Positions 24,717-34,608 are shown, counted from the stretch's first letter. The stretch: 64,000 nt of DNA from Catenisphaera adipataccumulans (GCF_014202755.1 NZ_JACHHK010000004.1:1-64000), one strand, 5' to 3'. Notes: a model not told the origin generated them from the sequence alone. Made by a program: numbers and translations.

Positions 24717-25150
24717 TGTCCAGAATTATCGGTCTGGACTTAGGAAGCAAGACCTGCGGCGTTGCGATCAGTGATCGCTCGCAGCTGATTGCCAGAGCGC
24801 TGAAAACGATCCGCTTTGAATCCGATGACTACGATGACTGTTTTGATCAGGTGCTGGCATTGCTTGATGAACAGGATGTTCATGAAGTGGTGCTCGGACT
24901 GCCGAAGCATATGAACGGGGACATCGGGATCCGCGGAGAAATATCCGTACAGTTTGCCGAGGAACTGAAGAAAGAGGGCGTAAAAGCGATGCTCTGGGAT
25001 GAACGGCTGACGACGGTAGCTGCCGAAAAGATCCTGCTTGAAGGAGATGTTTCCCGCCGGAAGCGGAAGAAAATCATTGACCAGATGGCGGCAGTACAAA
25101 TTCTGCAGAACTACCTGGATAGAAAAAGAAACGGGAGTTTACCGGAATAA
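24716..25150 (+). CDS. ruvX: Putative pre-16S rRNA nuclease (YqgF/RuvX)
   Basis: RNase H-like fold with IIGLDLGSKTCGVAISD at the N-terminus, VVLGLPKHMNG in the middle and DERLTTVAAEK carrying the third acidic residue. It trims the 5' end of pre-16S rRNA in studied species. 144 residues; start overlaps the ireB stop (TAATG), implying coupled translation. Confidence 0.93.
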   Translation: MSRIIGLDLGSKTCGVAISDRSQLIARALKTIRFESDDYDDCFDQVLALLDEQDVHEVVLGLPKHMNGDIGIRGEISVQFAEELKKEGVKAMLWDERLTTVAAEKILLEGDVSRRKRKKIIDQMAAVQILQNYLDRKRNGSLPE

Positions 25151-25164
25151 ACTCCCGGTTTTTT
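25132..25164 (+). terminator. Terminator or attenuator between ruvX and the DUF1292 gene
   Basis: CGGGAGTTT pairs with AAACTCCCG, then GTTTTTTG. It begins inside the ruvX 3' end. Confidence 0.8.
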
Positions 25165-25179
25165 GTGAAAGGAGAAATT

Positions 25180-25458
25180 ATGTTGGATTCGAATTATTTA
25201 TATATCACCGACGATGAAGGCAACGAACATAAAATGATCATCTTGTTTACGTTTGTCAATGAAGAAAATGGCAATCAATATGTGATCTTCCAGGATCCGG
25301 AAGATGAAGACGATGAAGTCTTTGCGGCTCGTTATGTCGAAGCCGATCCGGAAAACGACCAGGGACAGGGCGACTTATTTGAGATCGAAACCGAGGAAGA
25401 ATGGGATATGATCCAGGAAGTCGTCAATACATTTGCTGAGGATTATGAGGATGCATAA
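25180..25458 (+). CDS. DUF1292 protein (YrzB-like)
   Basis: A 92-residue, very acidic protein (YLYITDDEGNEHKMIILFTFVNEENGNQYVIFQDPEDEDDEVFAARY) of the DUF1292 family regularly found after ruvX in Firmicutes. Function unknown. Start ATG 25180 after GGAGAAAT. It overlaps the mltG start. Confidence 0.85.
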   Translation: MLDSNYLYITDDEGNEHKMIILFTFVNEENGNQYVIFQDPEDEDDEVFAARYVEADPENDQGQGDLFEIETEEEWDMIQEVVNTFAEDYEDA

Positions 25459-26539
25459 GACAAAGAAGGTCAATAAAAAGAGAAAGCTGATCAAACGTCT
25501 GGTTGTATTGCTGCTGGTGGTCCTGGTTGCCTGCGGCGGTTCCTTGTATTATCGGCAGACTCTGCAGCCGGCTGGTTCAGGGAAAAAAGAAGTTCTGTTT
25601 CAGATCAAAAGCGGTGACAGCTATGATACGGTCCTGTCCAATTTGGAAGAAAAAGATCTGATCAAATCAAAAACCACCGCGAAGATCTATGCCCGTTTGT
25701 CGGGGCACAATACCTATTATGCGGGTTATTATCGGCTGAATAATGGTATGTCGACCAGTGAGATCCTGGATTATATTGCAGATATCGATAACGCAAACAA
25801 AGAACAGATATCCATCACAGTTACAGAAGGGGAATGGGCCAAGGATGTGGCGAAGTCCATTGCGAAAAAATACCCGAAATACAGTGAGGATGAAATCATC
25901 GAAAAATGGAATGACAGCGATTATATCAAGCAGCTGGCAGAAGATTACGAATTTCTCGATGCTGATGAACTGAACAGTGCTGATGTCAAGATCAAGCTTG
26001 AAGGCTATCTGTATCCGCAGACGTATTTATGCGATCCGGATGCTACGATCGATGACATTACGCGGAGCATGCTGGATCAATTTGATGCGATTTATCAGAA
26101 ATACAAATCAAAGATCAAAAAGAGCGGCTATTCCACGCAGGAAATCGTGACGCTTGCCAGCATCGTTCAGTTTGAATCGGGCAAGAAATCCGATATGAAA
26201 AAGATTGCCGGCGTGTTCTATAATCGTTTGAAGAAAGATATGAAATTGGAATCCAGCGTAACGGTCTGCTACGCCTTGTATGATGATTTCGTTTCTCCTT
26301 CAGCTTGTGAAGTCAATACCGATGTGGATTCTCCATACAATACGTATCAAAATGAAGGCTTACCGGTCGGACCGATCGATAATCCAGGGGAAGATGCGAT
26401 CAACGCGGTCCTGAACCCGGAAGAAAGCGATTATCTGTACTTCCTGGCGGATGTCAATGGCGATGGCACGGTCTACTATTTTAAGACCTATGAAGAGCAC
26501 AAAGCCAAAATGGAAGAGTTGAATTTAAATATCGAATAG
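25451..26539 (+). CDS. mltG: Endolytic murein transglycosylase MltG-like (YceG)
   Basis: Cuts nascent glycan strands at the membrane. A Lys/Arg-rich cytoplasmic N-terminus is followed by one membrane helix (residues 14-32), a LysM-like region and the YceG domain with ASIV, YNRL, SPYNTY and GLPVGPIDNPG. In the active-site motif the family reads IVE-x-E; here residues 238-243 are IVQFES, so the first Glu is Gln240 and only Glu242 remains. ATG 25451 is preferred (GAGG nine bases before); two in-frame starts lie just upstream. In operon with DUF1292 and probably greA. Confidence 0.9.
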   Translation: MHKTKKVNKKRKLIKRLVVLLLVVLVACGGSLYYRQTLQPAGSGKKEVLFQIKSGDSYDTVLSNLEEKDLIKSKTTAKIYARLSGHNTYYAGYYRLNNGMSTSEILDYIADIDNANKEQISITVTEGEWAKDVAKSIAKKYPKYSEDEIIEKWNDSDYIKQLAEDYEFLDADELNSADVKIKLEGYLYPQTYLCDPDATIDDITRSMLDQFDAIYQKYKSKIKKSGYSTQEIVTLASIVQFESGKKSDMKKIAGVFYNRLKKDMKLESSVTVCYALYDDFVSPSACEVNTDVDSPYNTYQNEGLPVGPIDNPGEDAINAVLNPEESDYLYFLADVNGDGTVYYFKTYEEHKAKMEELNLNIE

Positions 26540-26578
26540 TGCTATAATCTCAATGCACAAAAAAGGAGTGGAAGATAC

Positions 26579-27061
26579 ATGGCGGATGAAAAAAATTATG
26601 TGACCCAGGCTGGTTATGATGCCTTGGTTGCCGAACAGAATGATTTGGTTCATAATGTCCGGGCGCAGGTCATTGTCGAACTGCAGGAAGCCCGTGCACA
26701 AGGCGACTTGTCCGAGAACGCCGACTATGATGCGGCCCGTGAACATCAGGCACAAGTAGAAGCTCGTATCCGTGAGCTCGAAGTTCTGATCAAGAATGCG
26801 GTCATCATCGAAGAAGAAGGAGCGAATAAACAAGGTCCGAAAGTCGTCAAACTGGGCGCAAAAGTGAAGCTGTTGGATTTATCGGATAACACGGAACATA
26901 CCTTTAACATTGTCGGTTCGATCGAGGCTGATCCGCTGAACGGCAAGCTTTCGAACAACACGCCGTTGGCGGAAGCCATCATGGACAAACAGGCCGGCGA
27001 CGTTGTACGCGTCAACCGTGTTGATGAACCATACGACGTGAAAATTTTGGAAGTCCGTTAG
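26579..27061 (+). CDS. greA: Transcription elongation factor GreA
   Basis: Rescues backtracked RNA polymerase. N-terminal coiled coil (YVTQAGYDALVAEQNDLV ... QGDLSENADYDAAREHQ with the acidic tip DLSENADY) and C-terminal FKBP-like domain (VKLLDLSDNTEHTFNIVG). 160 residues; AAAAAGGAG before ATG 26579. Follows mltG as in many Firmicutes. Confidence 0.96.
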   Translation: MADEKNYVTQAGYDALVAEQNDLVHNVRAQVIVELQEARAQGDLSENADYDAAREHQAQVEARIRELEVLIKNAVIIEEEGANKQGPKVVKLGAKVKLLDLSDNTEHTFNIVGSIEADPLNGKLSNNTPLAEAIMDKQAGDVVRVNRVDEPYDVKILEVR

Positions 27062-27079
27062 TTTAAATATACTAAGCAT

Positions 27080-27088
27080 TCGTATATA
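27080..27088 (+). promoter_or_regulatory. TCGTATATA element before comEA
   Basis: TCGTATATA occurs 16 bases before the comEA start; the same nine bases occur just before comGA (63664-63672). TATATA would fit as a -10 box. Candidate competence-specific promoter element. Confidence 0.4.
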
Positions 27089-27104
27089 GAGAAGGGTGAG
27101 TTTA

Positions 27105-27587
27105 TTGAAGCGCATTCTTCTCTGTTTTTTTATCTTGGTTTTCTTTTTGGCAACGTATTACGGTCGTTATCAGCCGGTGTCATTGGATCTGGTGCAGCCT
27201 ACGGTCAAGCAAGTCGAAATCAAAGGCGCCGTTAAAAAACCAGGGGTTTACACAGTAAAGTGGGAAGCAACGGTCCGCGATGTCATCAAGGCGGCCGGCG
27301 GGACTTCGGCTGATGCGGATACTGGTACAGTTTCCATGGTCAAGGAGGTCAACGATCATGATGTGATCGTCATCCCGGAAAAAGAGGCGACGCCGCAGAC
27401 CAAAGTCTCCATCAACAGTGCGACCTTGGAACAGCTGGATGCCCTGCCTGGGATCGGGCCGGCACTGGCGCAGCGGATCATTGATTATCGTGAGCAGACA
27501 CCTTTCCAAAGTATCGAAGACATTCAAAACGTCAAGGGCATTGGAGAAGTGATGTATGCGAAGATCAAAGATCAGATCACATTATGA
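27105..27587 (+). CDS. comEA: ComEA-like DNA receptor
   Basis: Binds incoming DNA at the cell surface during transformation. N-terminal membrane anchor (residues 2-18), an SLBB beta-grasp domain (KQVEIKGAVKKPGVYTVKWEATVRDVIKAAGG) and a C-terminal helix-hairpin-helix DNA-binding domain (INSATLEQLDALPGIGPALAQRIIDYR). I start at TTG 27105 behind GGGTGAG; GTG at 27096 is the alternative. Overlaps comEC by four bases. Confidence 0.92.
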   Translation: MKRILLCFFILVFFLATYYGRYQPVSLDLVQPTVKQVEIKGAVKKPGVYTVKWEATVRDVIKAAGGTSADADTGTVSMVKEVNDHDVIVIPEKEATPQTKVSINSATLEQLDALPGIGPALAQRIIDYREQTPFQSIEDIQNVKGIGEVMYAKIKDQITL

Positions 27588-29452
27588 CATGGCTTCTGCT
27601 TTGTGCGCTGGGTACCACAGCACTGCTGATCATCCGGATCCCGGTTTTTATGATTGGTTTTGCGGTCGGGTTCGGGATCATGTTAATGTGGCTGTTCAAG
27701 CGGCCGGCCATCCTGGCTGTTTGGATTTTTTTGAGTGCCGCATCTTTCATACCGGTGATCCATCAACCGCCTGCCGCAGCGCCGGGCAACTATGAGATCT
27801 GTGAAATCAAACCGCATTATTGTCTGGCGCAGAAGCAAGGATCGAAGATCCTGCTTTACGGCATCAATTCTCCCAACTATCATGATGTGTATCACGTTTC
27901 ACATGTCGAAAAGTTTTCTTCGTTGAAAAATATCGGTCTGTTTAATTTTGAAGAGTACTTGAAAAAACAGGGGATCGAATATGCCGCACGCTGCACCGAC
28001 CGTGATCTGGTGCACAGTTCCCGTTCCTTGAAAAGCCGGGTCTATTCGGTACTGTCGCGCAATCCGTATTATCGTGCGCATCTTTATGGCATTTACGATG
28101 AGAATACATCCGCGCTGACTCCTTCGCTGGGACTGGCGGTCATCGGTTTTCTGTCGTTATTTGAATATGGGTTGATGCGGATCGTCAGCCGGCGAACGGC
28201 CCAATGGTGCACGCTTGTGCTGGCGATCCTTTCCGGCTGCTTGTTTGTTTTCACAAACAGTTTGGTGCGCTGGATCACATTTAAAATGGGACGGATCTTT
28301 TTTAAAGAATGGGATCGTTCTGTTTCGTTCGGAGTCTTTTTATTTCTTTTCCTTTGCCCGCTGGCTGCTGGTGACTTTGCGTTCTTATTGCCGCTGTGTC
28401 TGCGACTACTTTACCGGCTGGTGACCGATCCGTCCAAACGCATTCTATACACACGTATGTGTCTGTTTCTTTTTCAATGCATGTATTTCCATTCCATCAA
28501 CTGGGTCTTGTTTCTGTTTTTTCCGATTCTTCGTTCGGTGCAGGGAGGACTGCTTTGTATTGCCTGGTTATTTCCGGTGGAAACCCTTTGGCAGCATCTA
28601 TTGTCCTGCCTGCCCATGATCCAGACCCATTATGTGCCTGGTCTGTTGTTTTATCTTGTTTTCGTGGCATGGCTGCTCACGCGGAAAAAATCATTGATCT
28701 TTTGTTTATTATTGATGCCGTTTTTCGAGACCACATTGGATCCGTTCTTTCATGTATATATGTTGGATATTGGGCAGGGGGACTGCACGTTGTTGGTTGA
28801 ACCGCATAAAAAGTCTGCCGTCATGATCGACTGCGGGCAAAGTTTATACCGAGATAATGTAGAGACGATCATTGTCCCGTTTTTACGATCCCGGCAGATC
28901 GATCATTTGGATGCATTGATCTTGACGCATGATGATTATGATCATAGCGGCGGCGCCGAAGAACTGTGCCAAAACATCCCGGTCGATCATGTCATCACCG
29001 ATTCGTATCAGAAGATCCCGGTTCGATATCCATTTTATTCATTACTGCCGGATCGTTCGGTCCATGATGAAAACAGTAAAAGTATCGTGTCGTATTTCAG
29101 CTATGATGATATGCAGTATCTATGGACCGGGGATGCGGATACCGGCGTGGAGGAACAAATCATAAAAACCTATGATCTGGATGTAGATGTGCTGAAACTT
29201 GGTCATCATGGATCGGATACGGCTTCGTCGTATGATTTCCTTGATCGCACCCGGCCTATATTGGGACTGGTTTCGGTCGGGGCACACAATCGCTATGACC
29301 ATCCCTCTTCATCAGTCATTGGCCGTTGTCATGATTTAGGGATTCATGTCTTGGAAACCAAGGATGTTGGTATGATCCATATTCAGTCATTCTATCATTT
29401 TACATTCTTTACAACAGCGACCCGGATATTTGGTATAATAAGCCCGAGGTAG
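27584..29452 (+). CDS. comEC: ComEC-like DNA uptake channel
   Basis: Forms the membrane pore for single-stranded DNA in transformation. 622 residues: several membrane helices in the first 380 (short compared with about 770 in Bacillus), then a C-terminal metallo-beta-lactamase domain starting MLDIGQGDCTLL with LILTHDDYDHSGG and LGHHGSDTA. N-terminal OB-like region (about 60-160) is present but brief. Start overlaps comEA (ATGA). Confidence 0.9.
   Translation: MTWLLLCALGTTALLIIRIPVFMIGFAVGFGIMLMWLFKRPAILAVWIFLSAASFIPVIHQPPAAAPGNYEICEIKPHYCLAQKQGSKILLYGINSPNYHDVYHVSHVEKFSSLKNIGLFNFEEYLKKQGIEYAARCTDRDLVHSSRSLKSRVYSVLSRNPYYRAHLYGIYDENTSALTPSLGLAVIGFLSLFEYGLMRIVSRRTAQWCTLVLAILSGCLFVFTNSLVRWITFKMGRIFFKEWDRSVSFGVFLFLFLCPLAAGDFAFLLPLCLRLLYRLVTDPSKRILYTRMCLFLFQCMYFHSINWVLFLFFPILRSVQGGLLCIAWLFPVETLWQHLLSCLPMIQTHYVPGLLFYLVFVAWLLTRKKSLIFCLLLMPFFETTLDPFFHVYMLDIGQGDCTLLVEPHKKSAVMIDCGQSLYRDNVETIIVPFLRSRQIDHLDALILTHDDYDHSGGAEELCQNIPVDHVITDSYQKIPVRYPFYSLLPDRSVHDENSKSIVSYFSYDDMQYLWTGDADTGVEEQIIKTYDLDVDVLKLGHHGSDTASSYDFLDRTRPILGLVSVGAHNRYDHPSSSVIGRCHDLGIHVLETKDVGMIHIQSFYHFTFFTTATRIFGIISPR
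29431..29439 (+). promoter_or_regulatory. Extended -10 promoter of holA inside comEC
   Basis: TGGTATAAT lies in the last codons of comEC, 16 bases before holA, which would free holA from competence control. Confidence 0.6.
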
Positions 29453-29454
29453 GT

Positions 29455-30390
29455 ATGTACTATATTATTTACGGAAATGATAAAAATCGCATTCATCAGC
29501 GGATCACGACGCTGCAGAAGAAATATCACATCGAATCGGTCACCACGATCGATGCGACCCAGGAACCGCAGTCAGCCGTCCTAAATGAGATGGACAGTGT
29601 TTCACTGTTCGATGACCAGAAGATGATCGTGGTGGATCATGCAGATTTTCTTTCATCCAAAGATACGACCCACTACGAAGTACAACCGTTTTTAGAGCGT
29701 CAGGATTCCTCTGATGCGGTCATTGTGGTATTCTGTTGTGCATCGGAGAAACTGGATAAACGAAAGAAAGCCGTCAAATCGCTGCTGCCGCTTTCCACGG
29801 TTTATGAATGCAAAGCCTTAGATGGCCGAAGCCAGCCGATCTATGTGCGGGATGTGATCAAAGAATACGGTCTGCATGTCGACCAGGATGCGATGAACTG
29901 GATCGTGCACCGCATTGGGATGGATCCGATGCGCATCCGCAGTGAAATCGAGAAGCTGAGCATTTACAGCTCGACGATCCATTTGGAAGATGCCCAGGCA
30001 TTGATCACACCGGAACCGTTGGATGATATCTTCAAAATGGTCGATGCGCTCTTTCAGCGCAACGCTTTATTGGTGCTGGCCTTCTATCGGAATTTCCGCC
30101 GGCTGAACATGGAACCGGTGACGATCGTATCAAGACTGGCCGGGCAGATCCGCTTTTTGTTTCAAGTGCGTGTATGCATGGATGAAGGCATGGATCACGA
30201 TGCAATCACGGAAGAACTGCATGCCCATCCATATCGGGTGCAGATCAATATGGAGAATGCCCAGCGCTTTTCGGCCGACGAATTATTAGACGAACTGGCC
30301 AGCCTGGCAGATCTGGACCGGAAGATGAAACAAGGATTGGTCGATAAGGATGCCGGCTTTGAACAGTTTGTCATGGAGATGCTCGTATAA
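29455..30390 (+). CDS. holA: DNA polymerase III delta subunit
   Basis: Clamp-loader subunit that opens the beta ring. 311 residues with the HolA layout: MYYIIYGNDKNRIHQRI at the start, TIDATQEPQSAVLNEMDSVSLFDDQKMIVV, and the C-terminal NALLVLAFYRNFRRL and LLDELASLADLDRKMKQG. Two bases after comEC; GAGGTAG precedes ATG 29455. rpsT follows convergently, the frequent Firmicutes order comEC-holA-rpsT. Confidence 0.93.
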   Translation: MYYIIYGNDKNRIHQRITTLQKKYHIESVTTIDATQEPQSAVLNEMDSVSLFDDQKMIVVDHADFLSSKDTTHYEVQPFLERQDSSDAVIVVFCCASEKLDKRKKAVKSLLPLSTVYECKALDGRSQPIYVRDVIKEYGLHVDQDAMNWIVHRIGMDPMRIRSEIEKLSIYSSTIHLEDAQALITPEPLDDIFKMVDALFQRNALLVLAFYRNFRRLNMEPVTIVSRLAGQIRFLFQVRVCMDEGMDHDAITEELHAHPYRVQINMENAQRFSADELLDELASLADLDRKMKQGLVDKDAGFEQFVMEMLV

Positions 30391-30424
30391 AAAAAGTTTT
30401 CCGATCTCGCGGAAAACTTTTTTA
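30391..30424. terminator. Bidirectional terminator between holA and rpsT
   Basis: AAAGTTTTCCG pairs with CGGAAAACTTT, flanked by A- and T-runs. Confidence 0.88.
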
Positions 30425-30685
30425 CTCCATCGCGTTGATTGCTTTTGCCAAACGTGATTTCTGGCGGCTGGCGTAGTTCTTATGATGAACGCCGTGCGCA
30501 ACTGCGCTGTCCAATTTGGAGCAGCATTCGTTGTACGCTGCGACTGCCGCTTCTTTATCGTTAGCATCTACACAAGCCAGTACTTTTTTGATGCTTGTCT
30601 TCAATGCTGATTTTCTGGATACGACCAATTTATGCGCTTTGGCATTGGTTTTTACACGTTTCTTCTGAGATTGGATCTGTGGCAT
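30422..30685 (-). CDS. rpsT: Ribosomal protein S20
   Basis: An 87-residue basic protein beginning MPQIQSQKKRVKTNAKAH, with NKEAA-like middle and C-terminal HKNYASRQKSRLAKAIN, typical bS20. Start ATG 30685 is set by AGGAGGTG upstream; the frame continues 14 codons further but includes the Shine-Dalgarno. It has a strong own promoter. Confidence 0.96.
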   Translation of the reverse strand: MPQIQSQKKRVKTNAKAHKLVVSRKSALKTSIKKVLACVDANDKEAAVAAYNECCSKLDSAVAHGVHHKNYASRQKSRLAKAINAME

Positions 30686-30717
30686 GTTCTGCACCTCCTG
30701 ACATAAATCGCAAAAAC

Positions 30718-30746
30718 ATTCTATCAAAAATCACTAACTAATGCAA
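30718..30746 (-). promoter_or_regulatory. Sigma-A promoter of rpsT
   Basis: Minus strand: TTGCAT, 17 bases, TAGAAT. The -10 context TTTTTGATAGAATG is also found before rpmG. Confidence 0.8.
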
Positions 30747-30763
30747 CACAAGTTATAAAAAAT

Positions 30764-30778
30764 ACGGTATAATACCGT
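30764..30778 (+). promoter_or_regulatory. Palindrome over the -10 of the fmt-lepA-hemW operon
   Basis: ACGGTAT-A-ATACCGT is a perfect 15-base palindrome that contains TATAAT (30768-30773). It could be an operator, or chance symmetry around the -10. Confidence 0.45.
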
Positions 30779-30799
30779 GGTATTAGAGGAGGGATCGCA

Positions 30800-31729
30800 A
30801 TGGCAAAAATTCGATGCATTTTTATGGGGACACCGCAGATCGCTGCCGATGTTCTGAACGCGATGTTGGATGCCGACATCGACGTTGAATTGGTTGTGAC
30901 CCAGCCAGATAAAAAAGTCGGCCGGAAACAGAAAATTGTTTATTCGCCGGTCAAGCAAGTGGCGCAGGCCTATGCTATTCCGTGTTTTCAGCCGATCCGG
31001 ATCAAAACAGATTATCAAACCATTATAGATACAAAGCCCGATGTGATCGTCACATGCGCTTATGGGCAGATCGTACCGCAGGAAGTGCTGGATGCGCCGG
31101 TTTACGGCTGTGTCAATCTGCACGGCTCGCTGCTGCCGAAATACCGCGGCGGTGCTCCGATCCAGCGTGCCATTTGGAACGGGGATCAAAAAAGCGGCAT
31201 GTCGCTGATGAAGATGGTCCCGGCCATGGATGCCGGTCCGGTCATGGATACCGAAGAAATCGAAATCACACCGGATGATACTGCATCAACACTGTTTGAA
31301 AAAATGGGGCAGGCTGCCGGCCGTCTGATCGTCAAAGACTTTGACCGGGTCTGTTCACCGGATGCGGTTTATACCGAACAAGACGAATCGCAGGTCGTTT
31401 ATGCGCCGATCATCAAAAAAGAAGAAGAACACCTGGATCTCAGTCAGCCGGATGAACGCATCCTTTGTCAGATCCGCGCCCTGGCTGATCATCCCGGCGC
31501 CTATGTGAAAGTCGGCCGCCGGAAGTTAAAAATCTTAAAAGCAGACTATAAGAAAGAAGAACACGCCGAACTTGGCACGATCTTCGGCAATAAAAAACAA
31601 TTCGGCATTGCGCTGCATGAAGGCAATTTATATGTAGAGCGCTGCCAGATGGAAGGCAAACCGCTCATGGACAGTCAGTCGTTCTGCTGCGGACAAGGCC
31701 GAAACCTGGTCGATCAGAAAGCGGAATAG
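30800..31729 (+). CDS. fmt: Methionyl-tRNA formyltransferase
   Basis: Formylates initiator Met-tRNA. 309 residues with the active-site region NLHGSLLPKYRGGAPIQRAI and GQIVP upstream; N-terminal CIFMGTPQIAADVL and the C-terminal OB domain. GAGGAGG before ATG 30800. First gene of a run with lepA and hemW. Confidence 0.97.
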   Translation: MAKIRCIFMGTPQIAADVLNAMLDADIDVELVVTQPDKKVGRKQKIVYSPVKQVAQAYAIPCFQPIRIKTDYQTIIDTKPDVIVTCAYGQIVPQEVLDAPVYGCVNLHGSLLPKYRGGAPIQRAIWNGDQKSGMSLMKMVPAMDAGPVMDTEEIEITPDDTASTLFEKMGQAAGRLIVKDFDRVCSPDAVYTEQDESQVVYAPIIKKEEEHLDLSQPDERILCQIRALADHPGAYVKVGRRKLKILKADYKKEEHAELGTIFGNKKQFGIALHEGNLYVERCQMEGKPLMDSQSFCCGQGRNLVDQKAE

Positions 31730-31738
31730 GAGGAGATT

Positions 31739-33544
31739 ATGGATCAAAAACACATACGAAATTTTTCTATTATCGCCCACATCGACCACGGCAAGTCCAC
31801 CTTGGCCGACCGGATCCTGGAACTGACCGATACCGTGGAAAAACGGGAAATGAAAGATCAGATCCTGGATTCCATGGACCTGGAACGGGAACGCGGCATC
31901 ACCATTAAACTCAATGCCGTGCAGCTGGTCTACCATGCCAAGAACGGGGAAGATTACCTGTTTCATCTGATCGATACCCCGGGCCATGTCGACTTTTCTT
32001 ATGAAGTCTCACGTTCGCTGGCGGCCTGTGACGGCGCTGTCTTAGTGGTCGATGCGGCCCAAGGCGTACAGGCCCAGACCTTGGCCAACGTATATCTGGC
32101 GTTGGAAAACGATCTGGAAATTCTGCCGGTCATCAATAAGATCGATCTGCCCAGTGCCCAGCCGGATGTCGTCAAACAGGAAATCGAGGATTTAATTGGT
32201 CTGGACTGCACCGATGCGATCGAAATCAGTGCGAAAAGCGGATTAAATGTCGATCAGGTCCTGGAAGCGATCGTTCATAAACTGCCGGCCCCGAAAGGAG
32301 ATCCGGATGCCCCGCTGCAGGCACTGGTCTTTGACTCACTATACGATTCTTACCGCGGCGTCATCGCATTTGTGAGCGTGAAAAACGGCACCATCCGTCC
32401 GAAGGACAAGATCCGTTTTATGGCGACCGGTGCGGAATACGAAGTACTGGAAGTCGGTGTCCATACCCCGAAGGAAGTCGTGGAATCCAAACTAGGCACC
32501 GGCGATGTCGGCTGGATCAGCGCAGCCATTAAAAATATTGAAGACGTTCGTGTCGGTGATACGATCACATCGGCTGATCATCCGGCTGATGCCCCGCTGC
32601 AAGGCTACAAGGAAATGAATCCGATGGTCTACTGCGGTCTGTATCCGGTCGATAACGCCAAATACGAAGACTTAAAAGAAGCACTGGAAAAACTGAAACT
32701 GAACGATGCTTCTTTACAATATGAACCAGAAACCTCCCAGGCACTGGGCTTTGGTTTCCGCTGCGGTTTTCTCGGCCTGCTGCACATGGATGTCGTTGAA
32801 GAACGGCTGGAAAGGGAATACAATCTGGACCTGATCGCCACCAGCCCGTCCGTGATCTACCATGTCTATAAGACAGACGGCACGATGGAAGCCATCGACA
32901 ACCCGAGCCTGCTGCCCCCGCAGCAGAAGATCAGCCGGATCGAAGAGCCCTATGTCAAAGCCGAGATCATGGTGCCCAAGGAATACGTCGGTCCGATGAT
33001 GGAACTGTGTCAGAAAAAACGCGGCGAATACAAAGACTTACAAGTGCTGGACGATGTCCGGATGATGTTAGTGTATGAACTGCCGCTCAGTGAGATCATC
33101 TTCGACTTCTTCGACAAGATGAAATCCAGTACGAAGGGCTATGCTTCATTGGATTATGAAATCAGCGGCTATCGGGCCAGCGATCTGGTCAAGATGGATA
33201 TTCTGCTCAACGGCCAGCCGGTCGATGCCTTGTCGGTCATCGTCCACCGGGAATTTGCCTATCACCGCGGCAATGCGATGACGCGCAAATTAAAAGAGCT
33301 GATTCCCAAGCAGCAGTTTGAAATTCCGGTCCAGGCAGCCATCGGCGGCAAAGTCATCGCCCGCACCAACATCAAAGCCCTGCGTAAAAACGTCCTGGCC
33401 AAATGCTACGGCGGCGATATTTCCCGAAAGAAAAAACTGCTGGAAAAGCAGAAAGAAGGCAAGAAACGCATGAAACAAGTCGGTTCCGTGGAAATCCCGC
33501 AGGAAGCGTTCATGGCCGTCTTGTCGATGGATGATGAATCATGA
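31739..33544 (+). CDS. lepA: Elongation factor 4 (LepA)
   Basis: Ribosomal GTPase that back-translocates or aids initiation under stress. G1 [11 protein letters not shown]3 DTPGHVDF, G4 NKIDL, and the LepA-specific C-terminal domain ([21 protein letters not shown] ... [25 protein letters not shown]). 601 residues. AGGAGG before ATG 31739; stop overlaps hemW (ATGA). Confidence 0.98.
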   Translation: MDQKHIRNFSIIAHIDHGKSTLADRILELTDTVEKREMKDQILDSMDLERERGITIKLNAVQLVYHAKNGEDYLFHLIDTPGHVDFSYEVSRSLAACDGAVLVVDAAQGVQAQTLANVYLALENDLEILPVINKIDLPSAQPDVVKQEIEDLIGLDCTDAIEISAKSGLNVDQVLEAIVHKLPAPKGDPDAPLQALVFDSLYDSYRGVIAFVSVKNGTIRPKDKIRFMATGAEYEVLEVGVHTPKEVVESKLGTGDVGWISAAIKNIEDVRVGDTITSADHPADAPLQGYKEMNPMVYCGLYPVDNAKYEDLKEALEKLKLNDASLQYEPETSQALGFGFRCGFLGLLHMDVVEERLEREYNLDLIATSPSVIYHVYKTDGTMEAIDNPSLLPPQQKISRIEEPYVKAEIMVPKEYVGPMMELCQKKRGEYKDLQVLDDVRMMLVYELPLSEIIFDFFDKMKSSTKGYASLDYEISGYRASDLVKMDILLNGQPVDALSVIVHREFAYHRGNAMTRKLKELIPKQQFEIPVQAAIGGKVIARTNIKALRKNVLAKCYGGDISRKKKLLEKQKEGKKRMKQVGSVEIPQEAFMAVLSMDDES

Positions 33545-34608
33545 AACATATCTATGTACATATCCCGTTCTGTGACGGGATTTGTTTCTATTGCGGCTTT
33601 TATCGGCAGACCGCCGGCCGGCAGGTACGGGAAGCGTGGCTGGAAAGAATTTGTGAGACACCGGTTCAAAAGACGAATACATTGTATTTCGGCGGCGGTA
33701 CGCCGAGCTGCCTGGATACCGATCAGCTGGATCGGCTCTGCGCTCACTTCGCCGATTGTCTGCTGCCCGGTTATGAATGGACCATAGAAGCCAATCCCGA
33801 AAACCTGACTGCGGAAAAAATCGCTGTGATGGGGCGATACGGCATCAACCGCGTCAGTCTGGGCGTGCAGACCTTTTCGGATCCTTTATTAAAGAAGATC
33901 GGCCGCCGTCATACCGCGGATGATGCCCGCCGGGCAATTCGTCTGCTTCGGCAGTCCGGCATTGAAAACATTTCGATCGACTTGATCTATGGCCTGCCAG
34001 GCCAGATGCAGACAGATGTTGAACAAGATCTAAATGAATTCCTCCAGCTGCAGCTGCCGCATCTTTCGATCTATGCTCTGCAAATTGAACCCAATTCCGT
34101 TTTTGGCAAACAAGGCATCCCGCCGCTGGCAGAAGAAACCGATGCCGATTGGTACGAAATGATCGTCCGTACGCTCAAAGCGGTCGGTTATGAACATTAT
34201 GAAATCAGCAGTTTTTGTCGGCCGGGCATGTATTCCCGGCACAATCTCGGCTATTGGAACGACGATGATTTTATCGGCATCGGTCCAGGTGCTGCCGGCC
34301 GGGAAGGGCATCAGCGCTATTTGATCGAACGCGACCTCCAGCGATTCATTCAAGTTGGCGAGACCCGCTGTCCGGAGCCGACCGATGCACCGTTTGAAGC
34401 CATCATGATGGGCCTGCGCACGATGTTCGGCGTCGATATCGAAAAATGGAACCAAACGTATCAGAACGATCTGGAAAAAACCTACCAGGCTGTCCTGCAA
34501 AAATACATGCCGGATTTTCTGACGATTGAAAACGGACACTTGATCGCGACGGAAGCCGGCATGGAACAACTGAATTCAATTTTAGTTGATTTTTTGGGAA
34601 CAGACTGA
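33541..34608 (+). CDS. hemW: HemW-like radical SAM protein
   Basis: Radical SAM domain with the cluster motif in [12 protein letters not shown] (CX3CX2C, residues about 12-19), GGGTPS, and the HemW C-terminal domain. HemW binds haem and is thought to deliver it to acceptor proteins; it is often mislabelled coproporphyrinogen oxidase. At 355 residues it lacks the oxidase-specific N-terminal part. Overlaps lepA, the standard lepA-hemW pair of Firmicutes. Confidence 0.92.
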   Translation: MKHIYVHIPFCDGICFYCGFYRQTAGRQVREAWLERICETPVQKTNTLYFGGGTPSCLDTDQLDRLCAHFADCLLPGYEWTIEANPENLTAEKIAVMGRYGINRVSLGVQTFSDPLLKKIGRRHTADDARRAIRLLRQSGIENISIDLIYGLPGQMQTDVEQDLNEFLQLQLPHLSIYALQIEPNSVFGKQGIPPLAEETDADWYEMIVRTLKAVGYEHYEISSFCRPGMYSRHNLGYWNDDDFIGIGPGAAGREGHQRYLIERDLQRFIQVGETRCPEPTDAPFEAIMMGLRTMFGVDIEKWNQTYQNDLEKTYQAVLQKYMPDFLTIENGHLIATEAGMEQLNSILVDFLGTD

